Below are positions 22,607 to 31,285 of a stretch of 64,000 nucleotides of DNA, one piece after another. A program made the translations under genes and the position numbers. Source of the stretch: AC-32 sp963717725. Lineage in GTDB: Bacteria; Actinomycetota; Thermoleophilia; Gaiellales; Gaiellaceae. Under the pieces are notes generated by a model. That model saw nothing but the letters and a program-made list of their open reading frames with translations, did no database searches and had not been told where the DNA came from. The stretch is from NCBI GenBank assembly GCA_963717725.1, contig CAVQWS010000003.1:186001-250000 (forward strand), written 5' to 3'. The first letter of the stretch is position 1. Each line of letters opens with the position of its first letter.

Positions 22607-24696
22607 CGACGGCCGAGCGCAGCGAAGCCGCCGACCGAGCTCGACGACTCCAACGCGTCGCGGAGCTCTTGGCCGAGGCGGTCACGCCGCAGGAAGTGCT
22701 CGACTCGATCCTGACCGAGGGCGTCAGGGCGGCCGAGGCCCGCGCCGGTGCGATCGGCGTGCTCAGCGTGGACGGCGCCAGCGTCGAGCTGCTCGCCCAA
22801 CGGGGCTACGACGCCTCATCGATGACCGGCTGGTCGAGCTTCCCGCTCGAGGCCGACGTGCCGATGTCGGAGGTAATCCGGAGCGGCGAGCCGATCTTCC
22901 TCGCGTCGGTACAGGAGCGGAACGAACGCTATCCGGCGCTCTCGGACCAGGGCCAGGAGAGCCACGCGCTCGTGGTCGTCCCGCTCGCCATCGAGGGCCG
23001 CGTCTTCGGCGCGATGTCGCTCTCCTTCGACCGCGACGTCGAGTTCGAGTCGGAGCGCCGCGAGATGAAGCTGACGCTCGCGCGGCAGGCCGCCCAGGCA
23101 CTCGCGCGCTCGCGTCTCTACGCGGCCGAGCAGGACCTGCGCAAGCGGATGACGTTCCTGGCCGAGGCGAGCGAGGTGCTCGCTTCCTCTCTCGACTACA
23201 ACCACACGCTGACGCAGGTCGCGCAGCTCAGCGTCCCCGGCCTCGCCGACTGGTGCGCGATCGACATGGTCGGGCCGACGGGCGAGATCGAGCGACTCGC
23301 GGTGGCGCACGAGGATCCCGAGAAAGTGCGCTGGGCCTACGAGCTCCAGGACCGCTACCCGCCCGACCCGGACGCCACCACGGGAGTGCCGCAGGTGTTG
23401 CGTACCGGCGAGCCCGAGTTCTTCCCGTCGATCCCGGAGGAGCTGCTGGACCAGGCGATCGGCGACGACCAGGCGCTGCGACGGATCATCGACGAGCTCG
23501 GGTTGAAGTCGACCATCTGCGTGCCGCTGATCGCCCGCGGGCGGACGCTCGGCGCAGTGACTCTCATCGCGGCGGAGACGCACCCGTCCTACACGCAGGC
23601 CGACTTCGAGCAGGCGGTCGAGCTCGCGCGCCGCGCCGCCGTTGCGGTCGATAACGCCCGGCTCTACCGCGAGGCCGAGCGCGGCGCTGACGCGGCGCGG
23701 GCGCTCGCCTACGTCGCGGACGGCGTCGCGCTGCTCGACACCAACGGCCGCGTGCTCCATTGGAACCCGGCCGCCGCGTTGATCACCGGCGCCGCCGAGG
23801 ACGGCGCCGTCGGCCGCCTGGTCGGCGAGGTCGTGCCCGCCTGGGAGGCGCTCACCTCACACGTGCCACTGGTGCCGCCCGGCGGGGCGGCGAGGCCGGT
23901 GACCGTGCCGATCGTGCTGGGCGACCGCGAGCGCTGGGTCGCCGTCTCGGGCGTCGACTTCGGCGACGGCACCGTCTATGCGCTCCAGGACGTGACCGAG
24001 GAGCAAGCGCTCGAGAAGACGCGCAGCGACTTCGTGGCCACCGCCTCGCACGAGCTACGCACGCCGCTGGCCGCGGTCTACGGCGCCGTGCGCACGCTCC
24101 GGCGCGACGACGTCGAGCTGTCCGAGGCCGACCGCAGCCAGTTTCTCGAGATGATCGAGTCCGAGGCGACACGACTGGCGAGGATCGTCGACCAGATCCT
24201 GCTCGCCGGCCAGCTCGACGCCGACGCGGTCGAGCTTGACGTGACTGAGTGCGACCTGGAGCAGGTCGCCGCGGGCGTGATCGAGTCCGCCGCCGTGCAG
24301 GTGCCAGAGTCGATCTCCCTCGGCCTCAGCATCGACGGGGCCGCGCCGGTCCGCTGCGACGAGAACAAGCTCCGCCAGGTGCTCGTCAACCTCGTCGACA
24401 ACGCAGTCAAGTACTCGCCGGAGGGCGGCCGCGTCGAGCTGCGCGTCCGGAGCGAGAACGGCTCCTGCCAGATCGAGGTCGCGGACGAGGGCCTCGGCAT
24501 CCCGCCCGACGAGCACGAGCGGATCTTCGAGAAGTTCTACCGCCTCGACCCGCAGCAGACTCAGGGCGTAGGCGGCAGCGGACTCGGCCTTTACATCTGT
24601 CGCGAGTTGGTCGAGCGCATGAACGGCCGCCTGCACGTCCAGTCCGAGCCCGGCAAGGGCTCGCGCTTCATGGTCGAGCTGCCGCTCAGACGTTAG
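22603..24696 (+). CDS. GAF-GAF-PAS sensor histidine kinase
   Basis: A 697-residue cytoplasmic kinase without TM helices. Two GAF domains span roughly 15-170 and 185-360, then a PAS-like domain (ADGVALLDTNGRVLHWNPAA) near 370. HisKA has the phospho-acceptor histidine in FVATASHELRTPLAAVYG, and HATPase_c follows with N-box VNLVDNAVKYSPEGG, G1 VADEGLGIPPDEHE, F-box IFEKFYRL and G2 GGSGLGLYICREL. It phosphorylates the receiver protein encoded upstream. The GAF domains suggest a small ligand or light or redox signal. The next gene starts one base after its stop. Confidence 0.94.
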   Translation: MTTAERSEAADRARRLQRVAELLAEAVTPQEVLDSILTEGVRAAEARAGAIGVLSVDGASVELLAQRGYDASSMTGWSSFPLEADVPMSEVIRSGEPIFLASVQERNERYPALSDQGQESHALVVVPLAIEGRVFGAMSLSFDRDVEFESERREMKLTLARQAAQALARSRLYAAEQDLRKRMTFLAEASEVLASSLDYNHTLTQVAQLSVPGLADWCAIDMVGPTGEIERLAVAHEDPEKVRWAYELQDRYPPDPDATTGVPQVLRTGEPEFFPSIPEELLDQAIGDDQALRRIIDELGLKSTICVPLIARGRTLGAVTLIAAETHPSYTQADFEQAVELARRAAVAVDNARLYREAERGADAARALAYVADGVALLDTNGRVLHWNPAAALITGAAEDGAVGRLVGEVVPAWEALTSHVPLVPPGGAARPVTVPIVLGDRERWVAVSGVDFGDGTVYALQDVTEEQALEKTRSDFVATASHELRTPLAAVYGAVRTLRRDDVELSEADRSQFLEMIESEATRLARIVDQILLAGQLDADAVELDVTECDLEQVAAGVIESAAVQVPESISLGLSIDGAAPVRCDENKLRQVLVNLVDNAVKYSPEGGRVELRVRSENGSCQIEVADEGLGIPPDEHERIFEKFYRLDPQQTQGVGGSGLGLYICRELVERMNGRLHVQSEPGKGSRFMVELPLRR

Positions 24697-25578
24697 GTGC
24701 TCGACGTCCCTGACGTCGTCCGCGAGAAAGCACTCTCGGTCGGAGCGGCGGAGTGGCTCGACGCACTGCCCGAGCTCGTCGGCGCCATTGAGGCGGAGTG
24801 GAGCATCACGGTCGGCAAAGCGTTCCCCTTCTCGACCGAGGCCTTCGTCGCCGCGGTCGCCAGCGCCGACGGCACTCCGGCTGTGCTCAAGCTGATCGTC
24901 CCGCGCGGAGGCGACGCGGCCGCACGTGAGGCGGCCGCCTTGCGCCTCGCCGCCGGAGAAGGCTGCGCGCGGCTGCTCCGTGAGGACCTCGGGCGCGGCG
25001 CGCTGCTGCTCGAGAAGCTTGGCCGGCCGCTCTCCGAGCTCGGGCTGCCGCTCCGGACCAGGCACGAGGTCCTTGTCGCCGCGGCGCAGCGGGTCTGGCG
25101 GCCGGCGCCTGATTCGGGACTTCCCACGGGAGACGAGAAGGCGCACAGCCTCGGTCAATTCATCACCGCGATGTGGGACGAACTCGGCGGCCCCTGCAGT
25201 CGTGCCGCGGTCGACCACGCACTCGAATGCGCAGAGCGACGGCGGAACGCGCACCGAGACGAGCGCGCCGTCCTGGTGCATGGTGACGTCCACCAGTGGA
25301 ACGCGCTCGAAGCAGCCGACGACTTCAAGCTGGTCGACCCGGACGGACTGCTCGCCGAGCCCGAGTACGACCTCGGCATCATCATGCGAGAAGATCCGCT
25401 CGACGGCGACCTGCGGCAGCGCGCCGCTTGGCTGGCGGAGCGAACGCGTCTCGACGAGGAGGCCATCTGGGAATGGGGAGTCGTCGAGCGAGTCTCGACC
25501 GGCCTGCTCGGAACCCGCGTCTCCCTGCAACCAATCGCTCGCCAGATGCTCGACGCGGCCGACCGGATCGCCGGCTGA
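24697..25578 (+). CDS. Aminoglycoside/hydroxyurea resistance-type phosphotransferase
   Basis: A 293-residue small-molecule kinase. The layout matches the APH(6)/hydroxyurea kinase group: an N-terminal lobe with AVLKLIVPRGG (ATP lysine), the Brenner catalytic motif VLVHGDVHQWNALEA, and the metal aspartate in LVDPDGLLAEPEYDLGII. The GTG start directly follows the kinase stop. Family members phosphorylate streptomycin-like or other hydroxylated compounds; in environmental Actinobacteria the true substrate is usually unknown, so drug resistance should not be assumed. Confidence 0.85.
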   Translation: MLDVPDVVREKALSVGAAEWLDALPELVGAIEAEWSITVGKAFPFSTEAFVAAVASADGTPAVLKLIVPRGGDAAAREAAALRLAAGEGCARLLREDLGRGALLLEKLGRPLSELGLPLRTRHEVLVAAAQRVWRPAPDSGLPTGDEKAHSLGQFITAMWDELGGPCSRAAVDHALECAERRRNAHRDERAVLVHGDVHQWNALEAADDFKLVDPDGLLAEPEYDLGIIMREDPLDGDLRQRAAWLAERTRLDEEAIWEWGVVERVSTGLLGTRVSLQPIARQMLDAADRIAG

Positions 25579-25617
25579 CGCAACAAGCTCCGGCGCGTCA
25601 GGCGTTGACACCGGTTT

Positions 25618-26550
25618 ATGCTCCTCCCGGCCGTGGGGGAGCCCTTGCTGACATTCGAGACGGCTGACGGCCGCACGCTCGCCTACGCGCTGTGGGGCGA
25701 TCCCAACGATTTCCCGGTGCTCGTGTTGCACGGCACGCCGGGCTGCCGGCTCGAGCGCTGGCCGGACGAGGACGTGTACCGGCGCCTGGGCATCCTCCTC
25801 GTCACGCACGACCGGGCCGGGTACGGCAGGTCGACGCGCCGGCCCGGTAGGCGCATCGTCGACGAGGTCGACGACGTGGCGGCGCTCGCCGATCACCTCG
25901 GCTTCGAGCAGTTCGGCGTCACCGGAGGTTCCGGCGGCGGGGCGCACTCGCTCGCCTGCGCGGCACGCCTTCCTGACCGCGTCGTGCGCGCCGCCTGCGT
26001 GGTCGGCGTCGCGCCCTTTGGCGAGGCCGGGCTGGAGCAGGAGGACTGGCTCGCCGGCATGGACCCGGAGAACATCAAGGAGTTCGGCTGGGCTGTCGCC
26101 GGCGAGGAGGTCCTGATGAGGGAACTCGAGGCCGAAAACGCGAAGGTCGTGGCTCGAGTCGCCGACGATCCGTCAGCGGTGCTCGGCGACTTCGACCTGA
26201 GCGAGTCGGACCGCAAGGAGCTGACCCGCAAGGAGCGGATGCAGGTCATCCGCGAGTCATGGGCCGAGCACTCGGTCAGGGGCGTCGGCGGCTGGGCCGA
26301 CGACGACCTCGCGCACATCCGCCCATGGGGCTTCGACGTCGACGAGATCACCGTCCCGGTGCTGGTCAGGTACGGCGCGACCGACGTGCTCGTTCCGCCC
26401 GCGCACGGCAAGTGGCTGGCCGCGCATGTCCCGGGATGCGTCGTCAAGATCGACGGCGCCGCCGGCCATCTGAGCTCCGACCCGACGGAGGAGATCGCAG
26501 AGTCGGCACGCTGGCTGCGCGATGGCGTGCCGCCCGACGGCAGCAGCTAG
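25618..26550 (+). CDS. Alpha/beta hydrolase
   Basis: A 310-residue alpha/beta-hydrolase-fold protein. The oxyanion loop is VLHGTPGCRLERW, the nucleophile elbow is VTGGSGGGAHSLA (serine in G-G-S-G-G), the acid is likely in GATDVLVPP and the histidine in AAGHLSSDP. A lid region lies near residues 140-220. The substrate cannot be predicted. It sits 39 bp after the phosphotransferase and its TAG overlaps the GTG of the following acetyltransferase by one base. Confidence 0.88.
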   Translation: MLLPAVGEPLLTFETADGRTLAYALWGDPNDFPVLVLHGTPGCRLERWPDEDVYRRLGILLVTHDRAGYGRSTRRPGRRIVDEVDDVAALADHLGFEQFGVTGGSGGGAHSLACAARLPDRVVRAACVVGVAPFGEAGLEQEDWLAGMDPENIKEFGWAVAGEEVLMRELEAENAKVVARVADDPSAVLGDFDLSESDRKELTRKERMQVIRESWAEHSVRGVGGWADDDLAHIRPWGFDVDEITVPVLVRYGATDVLVPPAHGKWLAAHVPGCVVKIDGAAGHLSSDPTEEIAESARWLRDGVPPDGSS

Positions 26551-27017
26551 TGCAGCTCGAGATCCGACCGGCCGGCAACGCGGACCGCCGTCAGCTCGCG
26601 ATGCTGTTCGCGACGGTCGCCGAGGAGCGCGACGGGATCGCCACCGAGCCCCCGGTCGACGTCGATGCCTGGGCTGGGAAGTGGCGGCTCGAGGGGACGT
26701 TTCTCGCGGTCACCGAGGGCGAGCTCGTCGGCTCGCTGAGCATCGAGGCGAGCCGCTTCGGCTTCGGCGAGCTCGGCATGGCGGTGGCGCGAGACTGGCG
26801 CGGCCGGGGCGTCGGCTCGGCGCTCGTCGAGGCCGCGATCGAGTGGGCTCGCGAGCGCGGCCTCCACAAGCTGACTCTGAGCGTGTTCCCGCACAATGCC
26901 GCCGCGATCGCCCTCTACCGCAAGTTCGGCTTCGTCGAAGAGGGCCGGCGGGTGAAGCACTACCGGCGGGCGAGCGGCGAGCTCTGGGACGCGCTGGAGA
27001 TGGGGCTGCTGCTCTGA
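26550..27017 (+). CDS. GNAT-family N-acetyltransferase (RimI-like)
   Basis: A 155-residue acetyltransferase. The GTG at 26550 shares a base with the previous stop. Motifs: beta-1 LEIRPAGNAD, acetyl-CoA loop MAVARDWRGRGVGSALVEAA, and the C-terminal VFPHNAAAIALYRKFGFVEE. It is the last gene of the plus-strand run that begins with the response regulator. The acceptor substrate is unknown. Confidence 0.9.
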   Translation: MQLEIRPAGNADRRQLAMLFATVAEERDGIATEPPVDVDAWAGKWRLEGTFLAVTEGELVGSLSIEASRFGFGELGMAVARDWRGRGVGSALVEAAIEWARERGLHKLTLSVFPHNAAAIALYRKFGFVEEGRRVKHYRRASGELWDALEMGLLL

Positions 27018-27065
27018 CGCAGCTTCGCGCCCCTCGCTCCCAGGCGTTCTAGTCGTGTGCATTCG

Positions 27066-27512
27066 TTACCAAGCGCGATACGCCTGGCGGGAGATGAACA
27101 GGCCGTGGCCGGTGCGGTTGCGGCACGTCACCCCGGTCACGCGTGAGGTGCACGTGAACGGCCCAAGTTGCCGGCTCTGGCCGTAGGCGAGGATTCGGTA
27201 GGCGGGCTTGTCTCCGGAGGCGCCGCCGGGACAGAAGATCATCGGCTTCTGCCTCGGCGTCATCGTGAAGCCGTGCCAGTCACCGGTCTCGCAGCGACGC
27301 TGGAGTCTCGCGCCGTAGTCGGCGTGCTCGAGCGAGCACTTCAGCACCGGCGCGAATCCCGCAGACCCGAGCCCCTTGGCGTTGTAGTAGCACTTGATGT
27401 TTCCGGACGGCGAGCGGAAGCCCGGCAGGACTGCGCCGGCCACGGACGACGATGCGGCTACGGCGGCGATCACGGTTGCGATGACGCTGATGCTGAGGAG
27501 CGAGGGCTTCAT
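27066..27512 (-). CDS. Small exported cysteine-containing protein (DUF6636-like)
   Basis: A 148-residue secreted protein. Residues 1-27 form a signal peptide ending SSVAGA. The mature part begins FRSPSGNIKCYYNAKGLG and has further cysteines at LKCSLEH, RRCETG, FCPGG, FTCTS and VTCRN, suggesting two or three disulfides. The SPSGNI and VTCRNRTGHGLFISR patterns resemble proteins labelled DUF6636, though that label is from memory. Function unknown. It follows the GNAT gene convergently. Confidence 0.75.
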   Translation of the reverse strand: MKPSLLSISVIATVIAAVAASSSVAGAVLPGFRSPSGNIKCYYNAKGLGSAGFAPVLKCSLEHADYGARLQRRCETGDWHGFTMTPRQKPMIFCPGGASGDKPAYRILAYGQSRQLGPFTCTSRVTGVTCRNRTGHGLFISRQAYRAW

Positions 27513-27604
27513 TCGGGAGCCTCCTGGTCGGGGACTCGCTCATCTTCGGCTGCCTGGGCAACAGCCAGGTCCCGGCCGCGTAACCGTTCTGCAACGGGTG
27601 CTGC

Positions 27605-28630
27605 CTAGGTGCTCCAGACCACTTCGATCGGCCGGTCGATTGGAAGCGGCAGGGCGGCCGCCTCGGCCTCGACCGCGTCGCGCGCTGGCCGCGAGAGGCG
27701 TCCCCAGGGCTCGACCCGCACCGTGTGTTGAGCCCGTCTCCAGGTTCCGCGGATCTCGCCGTCGACGAGCAGCGCGCCTGGCCAGACGCGGGACGTCCAG
27801 AGCCGTTCACGCTGATCCTGGCGCGGCACCAGCAACTCGCGCTCGGCTGCTTGGAGGAAGAGGAAGAAAGCATCGCCGCTCGGCAGCAGGCGCGCGGGCG
27901 CCGCGACCGTCTCGGCACCTCGCATCGCCGGCTCGTCCTCGGCGAGGAGCCACTCGTCGCCGAGCGGCGAGCGAACAGGCAGCAGCGAGCTCTCGAGCGA
28001 CGCGAACGGGTCGGCCGCCGAGCGGCTCGAGATCCCTGCCCAGCGCGCGAACACCTGGGCGGTCGCGGGGCCGTAGACGTGGAGGTAGCGCCGGGCCAGC
28101 TCCCGGCGCGCGTCGGCCGGGTCGATGTCCGGCACCTCGACCGCCCAGACCTCCGGCGCCCGGGCCCCGCCCCACCGGATCGCGAGCGTGCCCGTCGTCG
28201 TCGCGTACCTGAGCTCGTTGCCGATTCGGAGTGCCGTCCCGAGCTCGCGGTCGGTCATCCGCCTGTCGCGGAGATGCGTGTGGAGCCGCTCCGCCATCTG
28301 CTGCGCGCGTTGGCGGCCCTTCTCGTCCTCGGGCAGCCGCGCGAGGGTGAACAGGGGGAAGTCCCGCTTCGCGACGACGTAGACCTGGTAGCGAGGGCCC
28401 CACGCCTGGGTCAGCGAGCGATGCTCCCACGTCGACGGCTCGACCCCATCGACCCGCGCGTGCAGCGAGAGCAGCGCAGCTCTCGGCATGCTGTCCTGCA
28501 GGCCGGCCCACGCCGCCCGACGCAGCGACCCCGCGCCCGTCGGCAGGCGCTCGTCGAGCGAGCCGACCCGTCGCCGGAACGCCAGGATCTCCCGCCGTGT
28601 GACCCGCAGTCGCGATTGCGCCGAACCCAT
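27605..28630 (-). CDS. Winged-helix DNA-binding protein of the AlkZ (HTH_42) family
   Basis: A 341-residue protein. The N-terminal region VTRREILAFRRRVG and LQDSMPRAALLSLHARVDGV, and the middle RRYLHVYGPATAQVFARWAG, match the HTH_42/DUF1006 family that includes the Streptomyces DNA glycosylase AlkZ. AlkZ-type proteins unhook interstrand crosslinks or excise alkylated bases. The QxQ catalytic motif of AlkZ is not evident, so this member may be a DNA-binding paralogue. It is divergent from the MOSC gene with a 21-bp gap. Confidence 0.82.
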   Translation of the reverse strand: MGSAQSRLRVTRREILAFRRRVGSLDERLPTGAGSLRRAAWAGLQDSMPRAALLSLHARVDGVEPSTWEHRSLTQAWGPRYQVYVVAKRDFPLFTLARLPEDEKGRQRAQQMAERLHTHLRDRRMTDRELGTALRIGNELRYATTTGTLAIRWGGARAPEVWAVEVPDIDPADARRELARRYLHVYGPATAQVFARWAGISSRSAADPFASLESSLLPVRSPLGDEWLLAEDEPAMRGAETVAAPARLLPSGDAFFLFLQAAERELLVPRQDQRERLWTSRVWPGALLVDGEIRGTWRRAQHTVRVEPWGRLSRPARDAVEAEAAALPLPIDRPIEVVWST

Positions 28631-28651
28631 CGGCGGGTATCTTCCAATGCA

Positions 28652-29413
28652 GTGGCCGGCGTCGCCTGGATCTCGGTCTCTCCGGTCAAGGGCCTCGCCC
28701 TTCGCCAGCTGGACGAGTGCGAGCTGACCGAGGCCGGCGTGGCAGGCGATCGAGCGTTCTTCCTCGTCGACGACGACGGCCGGCTAGTGAACAGCAAGGG
28801 CCTCGGCGCCCTCCAGCAGATCGTCCCACGCTTCGAGGGCGACGTGCTGGAGCTGCGCTTCCCCGACGGCACGACCGTCGCCGAGCAGGTCGCCGTCGAC
28901 GGCTCGCTCGACGCGCAGTTCTGGGGTATGGCCGTTCCCGTCCGCGTGCTCGTCGGGCCGTGGAGCGAGGCGATCTCCGACTTCTCCGGGCGGAGCCTGC
29001 GGCTCGTCCGGGCGCCAGGGCCGGCCACCGACCGGATGCGCAGCGGCGCCGCGACCCTGCTCGGCACTGCGTCCCTGCGCGCGATCGCTCGGGTCACCGG
29101 CGTGGACGAGGTCGACGGGCGGCGGTTCCGGATGAACTTCAGCATCGACGGGCTGGGCGAGCACGAAGAGGACCAGTGGCTCGGGCGTCGCGTCCGGCTC
29201 GGCGAAGCGGTCGTCGTGCCGCAGGGAAACGTCGGGCGCTGCGCTGTGACGACCCAGAATCCCGACACCGGCGAGCCCGACTTCGACACGCTCAAGGCTC
29301 TGGCCGCCTACCGGCGTGAAGTGGAGACGACGGAGCCGCTGCCGTTCGGCGTCCACGCGGCCGTCGTGGAAGCCGGCCGCGTGTGCGTCGGCGATCCCGT
29401 CACGCTGCTCTAG
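28652..29413 (+). CDS. MOSC-domain protein
   Basis: A 253-residue protein. The N-terminal MOSC beta-barrel starts VAWISVSPVKGLALRQLDEC, and the MOSC domain contains RFRMNFSIDGLGEHEEDQW and VPQGNVGRCAVTTQNPDTG. The cysteine in GRCAVTTQNPDTG is the conserved sulfur-carrier position. MOSC proteins move sulfur or bind molybdenum cofactor, as in mARC-type enzymes that reduce N-hydroxylated compounds. No ferredoxin or reductase domain is attached. GTG 28652 leaves the standard N-terminus. Confidence 0.9.
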   Translation: MAGVAWISVSPVKGLALRQLDECELTEAGVAGDRAFFLVDDDGRLVNSKGLGALQQIVPRFEGDVLELRFPDGTTVAEQVAVDGSLDAQFWGMAVPVRVLVGPWSEAISDFSGRSLRLVRAPGPATDRMRSGAATLLGTASLRAIARVTGVDEVDGRRFRMNFSIDGLGEHEEDQWLGRRVRLGEAVVVPQGNVGRCAVTTQNPDTGEPDFDTLKALAAYRREVETTEPLPFGVHAAVVEAGRVCVGDPVTLL

Positions 29414-29424
29414 AGGTTCCGGGC

Positions 29425-30066
29425 ATGAGCCGCGAGCGTTCCATGGCGGTCTGCTTCGCTCTCGGGTCGACCTGCTTTCTGATCGGCCCGTTTCCGGGCT
29501 ACGCGCAACTGGTCGGCGAGTCGACCGACGCGATCACGTTCTTCATCGGCTCGATCCTGTTCACCGCAGGCGGAGGGCTGCAGAGCTGGCTGGCCTGGTC
29601 CGGCCGGCACTCCCCGGGCGGAAGCGCAGGCTGGTGGGCCGCGATCGTGCAATCCGCCGGCACCCTCTTCTTCAACGTCACGACGTACGAGGCGATGCAC
29701 AACGCCTTGACCAGCCCGACGTACAACAAGCTCGTCTGGCGGCCTGACTGGCGAGGGTCGATCTGCTTCCTCGTCTCAGGTGCAATCGCCTACCGCGCCT
29801 CGGCGCGTCGTGGCTGGCTGCCGGCGCGCGGCGGCCCGGGCTGGTGGCAGCCGGGAGTCAACCTGCTCGGCTGCGTCTTCTTCGGAATCTCGGCCGTTGC
29901 GGGCTACGTCGTTCCGTCCACCGGGTCGATGCTCGACCAGGCGGCGGCGAACTGGAACACCTCGCTCGGGGCGGCGTGCTTCCTGGCCTGCGCGCTCGAC
30001 ACGTTGCACACCGACAGGGCTTCGAAGCTGCCGCACGGCCGGCGAGCTCGAGCTTCGCGGGCTTAG
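29425..30066 (+). CDS. Multi-TM membrane protein, unknown function
   Basis: A 213-residue protein with five or six hydrophobic helices: CFALGSTCFLIGPFPGYAQL, DAITFFIGSILFTAGG, AAIVQSAGTLFFN, GSICFLVSGAIAYRA, PGVNLLGCVFFGISAVAGYV and SLGAACFLACALDTL. It starts at ATG 29425, 11 bp after the MOSC stop. It has no recognised transporter or enzyme motif; the repeated FFIGSILF and FFNVTTYEA segments resemble YrhK-like proteins, an uncertain match. Its last 4 bp overlap a small minus-strand frame. Confidence 0.7.
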   Translation: MSRERSMAVCFALGSTCFLIGPFPGYAQLVGESTDAITFFIGSILFTAGGGLQSWLAWSGRHSPGGSAGWWAAIVQSAGTLFFNVTTYEAMHNALTSPTYNKLVWRPDWRGSICFLVSGAIAYRASARRGWLPARGGPGWWQPGVNLLGCVFFGISAVAGYVVPSTGSMLDQAAANWNTSLGAACFLACALDTLHTDRASKLPHGRRARASRA

Positions 30067-30209
30067 CGCTCGCGGGTTGCCCAGGTGCCCGCGCGCTTGG
30101 CCAGCCTGACGGCCGGGCTGCCCGTGTAGCGGCCGCGGATCGTCCACGGCCAGAACGGCGACAACCCGGCGCACAGCCACACGGTCCAGCTGAACAGCGT
30201 GGGCGTCAC
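30063..30209 (-). CDS. Possible 48-residue membrane-associated protein
   Basis: From GTG 30209 the frame reads MTPTLFSWTVWLCAGLSPFW, then a basic tail RYTGSPAVRLAKRAGTW. The aromatic-rich start looks like a short membrane segment. It has no clear ribosome-binding site and the start could be further upstream. It lies between pdxS and a converging membrane protein gene. Confidence 0.35.
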   Translation of the reverse strand: MTPTLFSWTVWLCAGLSPFWPWTIRGRYTGSPAVRLAKRAGTWATRER

Positions 30210-30313
30210 GCCGAGCCGCTCTCGATTGGTTGCACCAAAACACCTCCCGTCCGCCCCCGCGGACAAGTCCCACCTAGATCGTGTGGCGGGATCGGCCCGC
30301 CGTCAAGGGGGAG

Positions 30314-31198
30314 CTACCAGCCGCGGGTCTCGAGCAGCTCTTCGGGCCGGAGCGATCCGGCGGCGAGACCGCTCATCGCGTCGCCCAGACCGCTCGAGAC
30401 GCGGGCCAAGATCTCGGGGTCCTGGAAGTGCGTGGTCGCCTCGACGATCGCCTTCGCCCGCGGGGAGGGCTCGTCGGACTTGAAGATCCCGGAGCCGACG
30501 AAGACGCCGTCCGCGCCGAGCTGCATGCAGAGCGCCGCATCGGCCGGAGTGGCGATCCCGCCCGCCGTGAAGGTGACGACAGGCAGCTTGCCGTTCTCGG
30601 CCACCCACTTGACCAGCTCGTAGGGCGCCCGCAGCTCCTTCGCCTCCGCGTAGAGCTCCTCGTCGCGCAGCGCTCCGAGCCGGCGGATATGGCCGAAGAC
30701 GGCGCGCATGTGCGTGACCGCGTTGACGATGTCGCCCGTGCCCGCCTCGCCCTTGGTGCGGATCATCGCCGCACCCTCCGCGAGCCGGCGCAGCGCCTCG
30801 CCCAGGTTCGTGCAGCCGCAGACGAACGGCACCGTGAAGGCCCACTTGTCGACGTGGTGCGCGGTGTCGGCCGGCGTCAGCACCTCGCTCTCGTCGATGT
30901 AGTCGACCTCGAGCGCCTCAAGCACCTGCGCCTCGACGAAGTGGCCGATCCGGCACTTGGCCATCACCGGGATCGAGACGGCCTCCTGGATCTCGCGGAT
31001 CTTGTCCGGGTCGGCCATGCGCGCGACTCCGCCCTCGGCGCGAATGTCGGCCGGCACGCGCTCGAGCGCCATCACGGCGACGGCGCCCGCGTCCTCGGCG
31101 ATGCGCGCCTGCTCGGCGTCGGTGACGTCCATGATCACCCCGCCCTTGAGCATCTCGGCGAGGCCGCTCTTGACCCTCATGGTCCCGGTCTCGGCCAT
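30314..31198 (-). CDS. pdxS: Pyridoxal 5'-phosphate synthase subunit PdxS
   Basis: A 294-residue TIM-barrel enzyme that builds PLP from ribose 5-phosphate, glyceraldehyde 3-phosphate and ammonia. It has the expected signatures: KSGLAEMLKGGVIMDVTDAE, VMALERVPADIR, PVMAKCRIGHFVEAQ (catalytic lysine), VPFVCGCTNLGEALRR, RTKGEAGTGDIVNAV and FVGSGIFKSDEP. ATG 31198 gives the family-standard N-terminus. Its amidotransferase partner PdxT is encoded at 20985-21539 in another operon. Confidence 0.97.
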   Translation of the reverse strand: MAETGTMRVKSGLAEMLKGGVIMDVTDAEQARIAEDAGAVAVMALERVPADIRAEGGVARMADPDKIREIQEAVSIPVMAKCRIGHFVEAQVLEALEVDYIDESEVLTPADTAHHVDKWAFTVPFVCGCTNLGEALRRLAEGAAMIRTKGEAGTGDIVNAVTHMRAVFGHIRRLGALRDEELYAEAKELRAPYELVKWVAENGKLPVVTFTAGGIATPADAALCMQLGADGVFVGSGIFKSDEPSPRAKAIVEATTHFQDPEILARVSSGLGDAMSGLAAGSLRPEELLETRGW

Positions 31199-31285
31199 CG
31201 CCGTGATTCTAGCCAGCGCTTGCCAAGCTGCCCGGATCGGCGTACCGTCCGACTGCGGCCCAGCCTCTCGCAGAGGAGGGCACAG

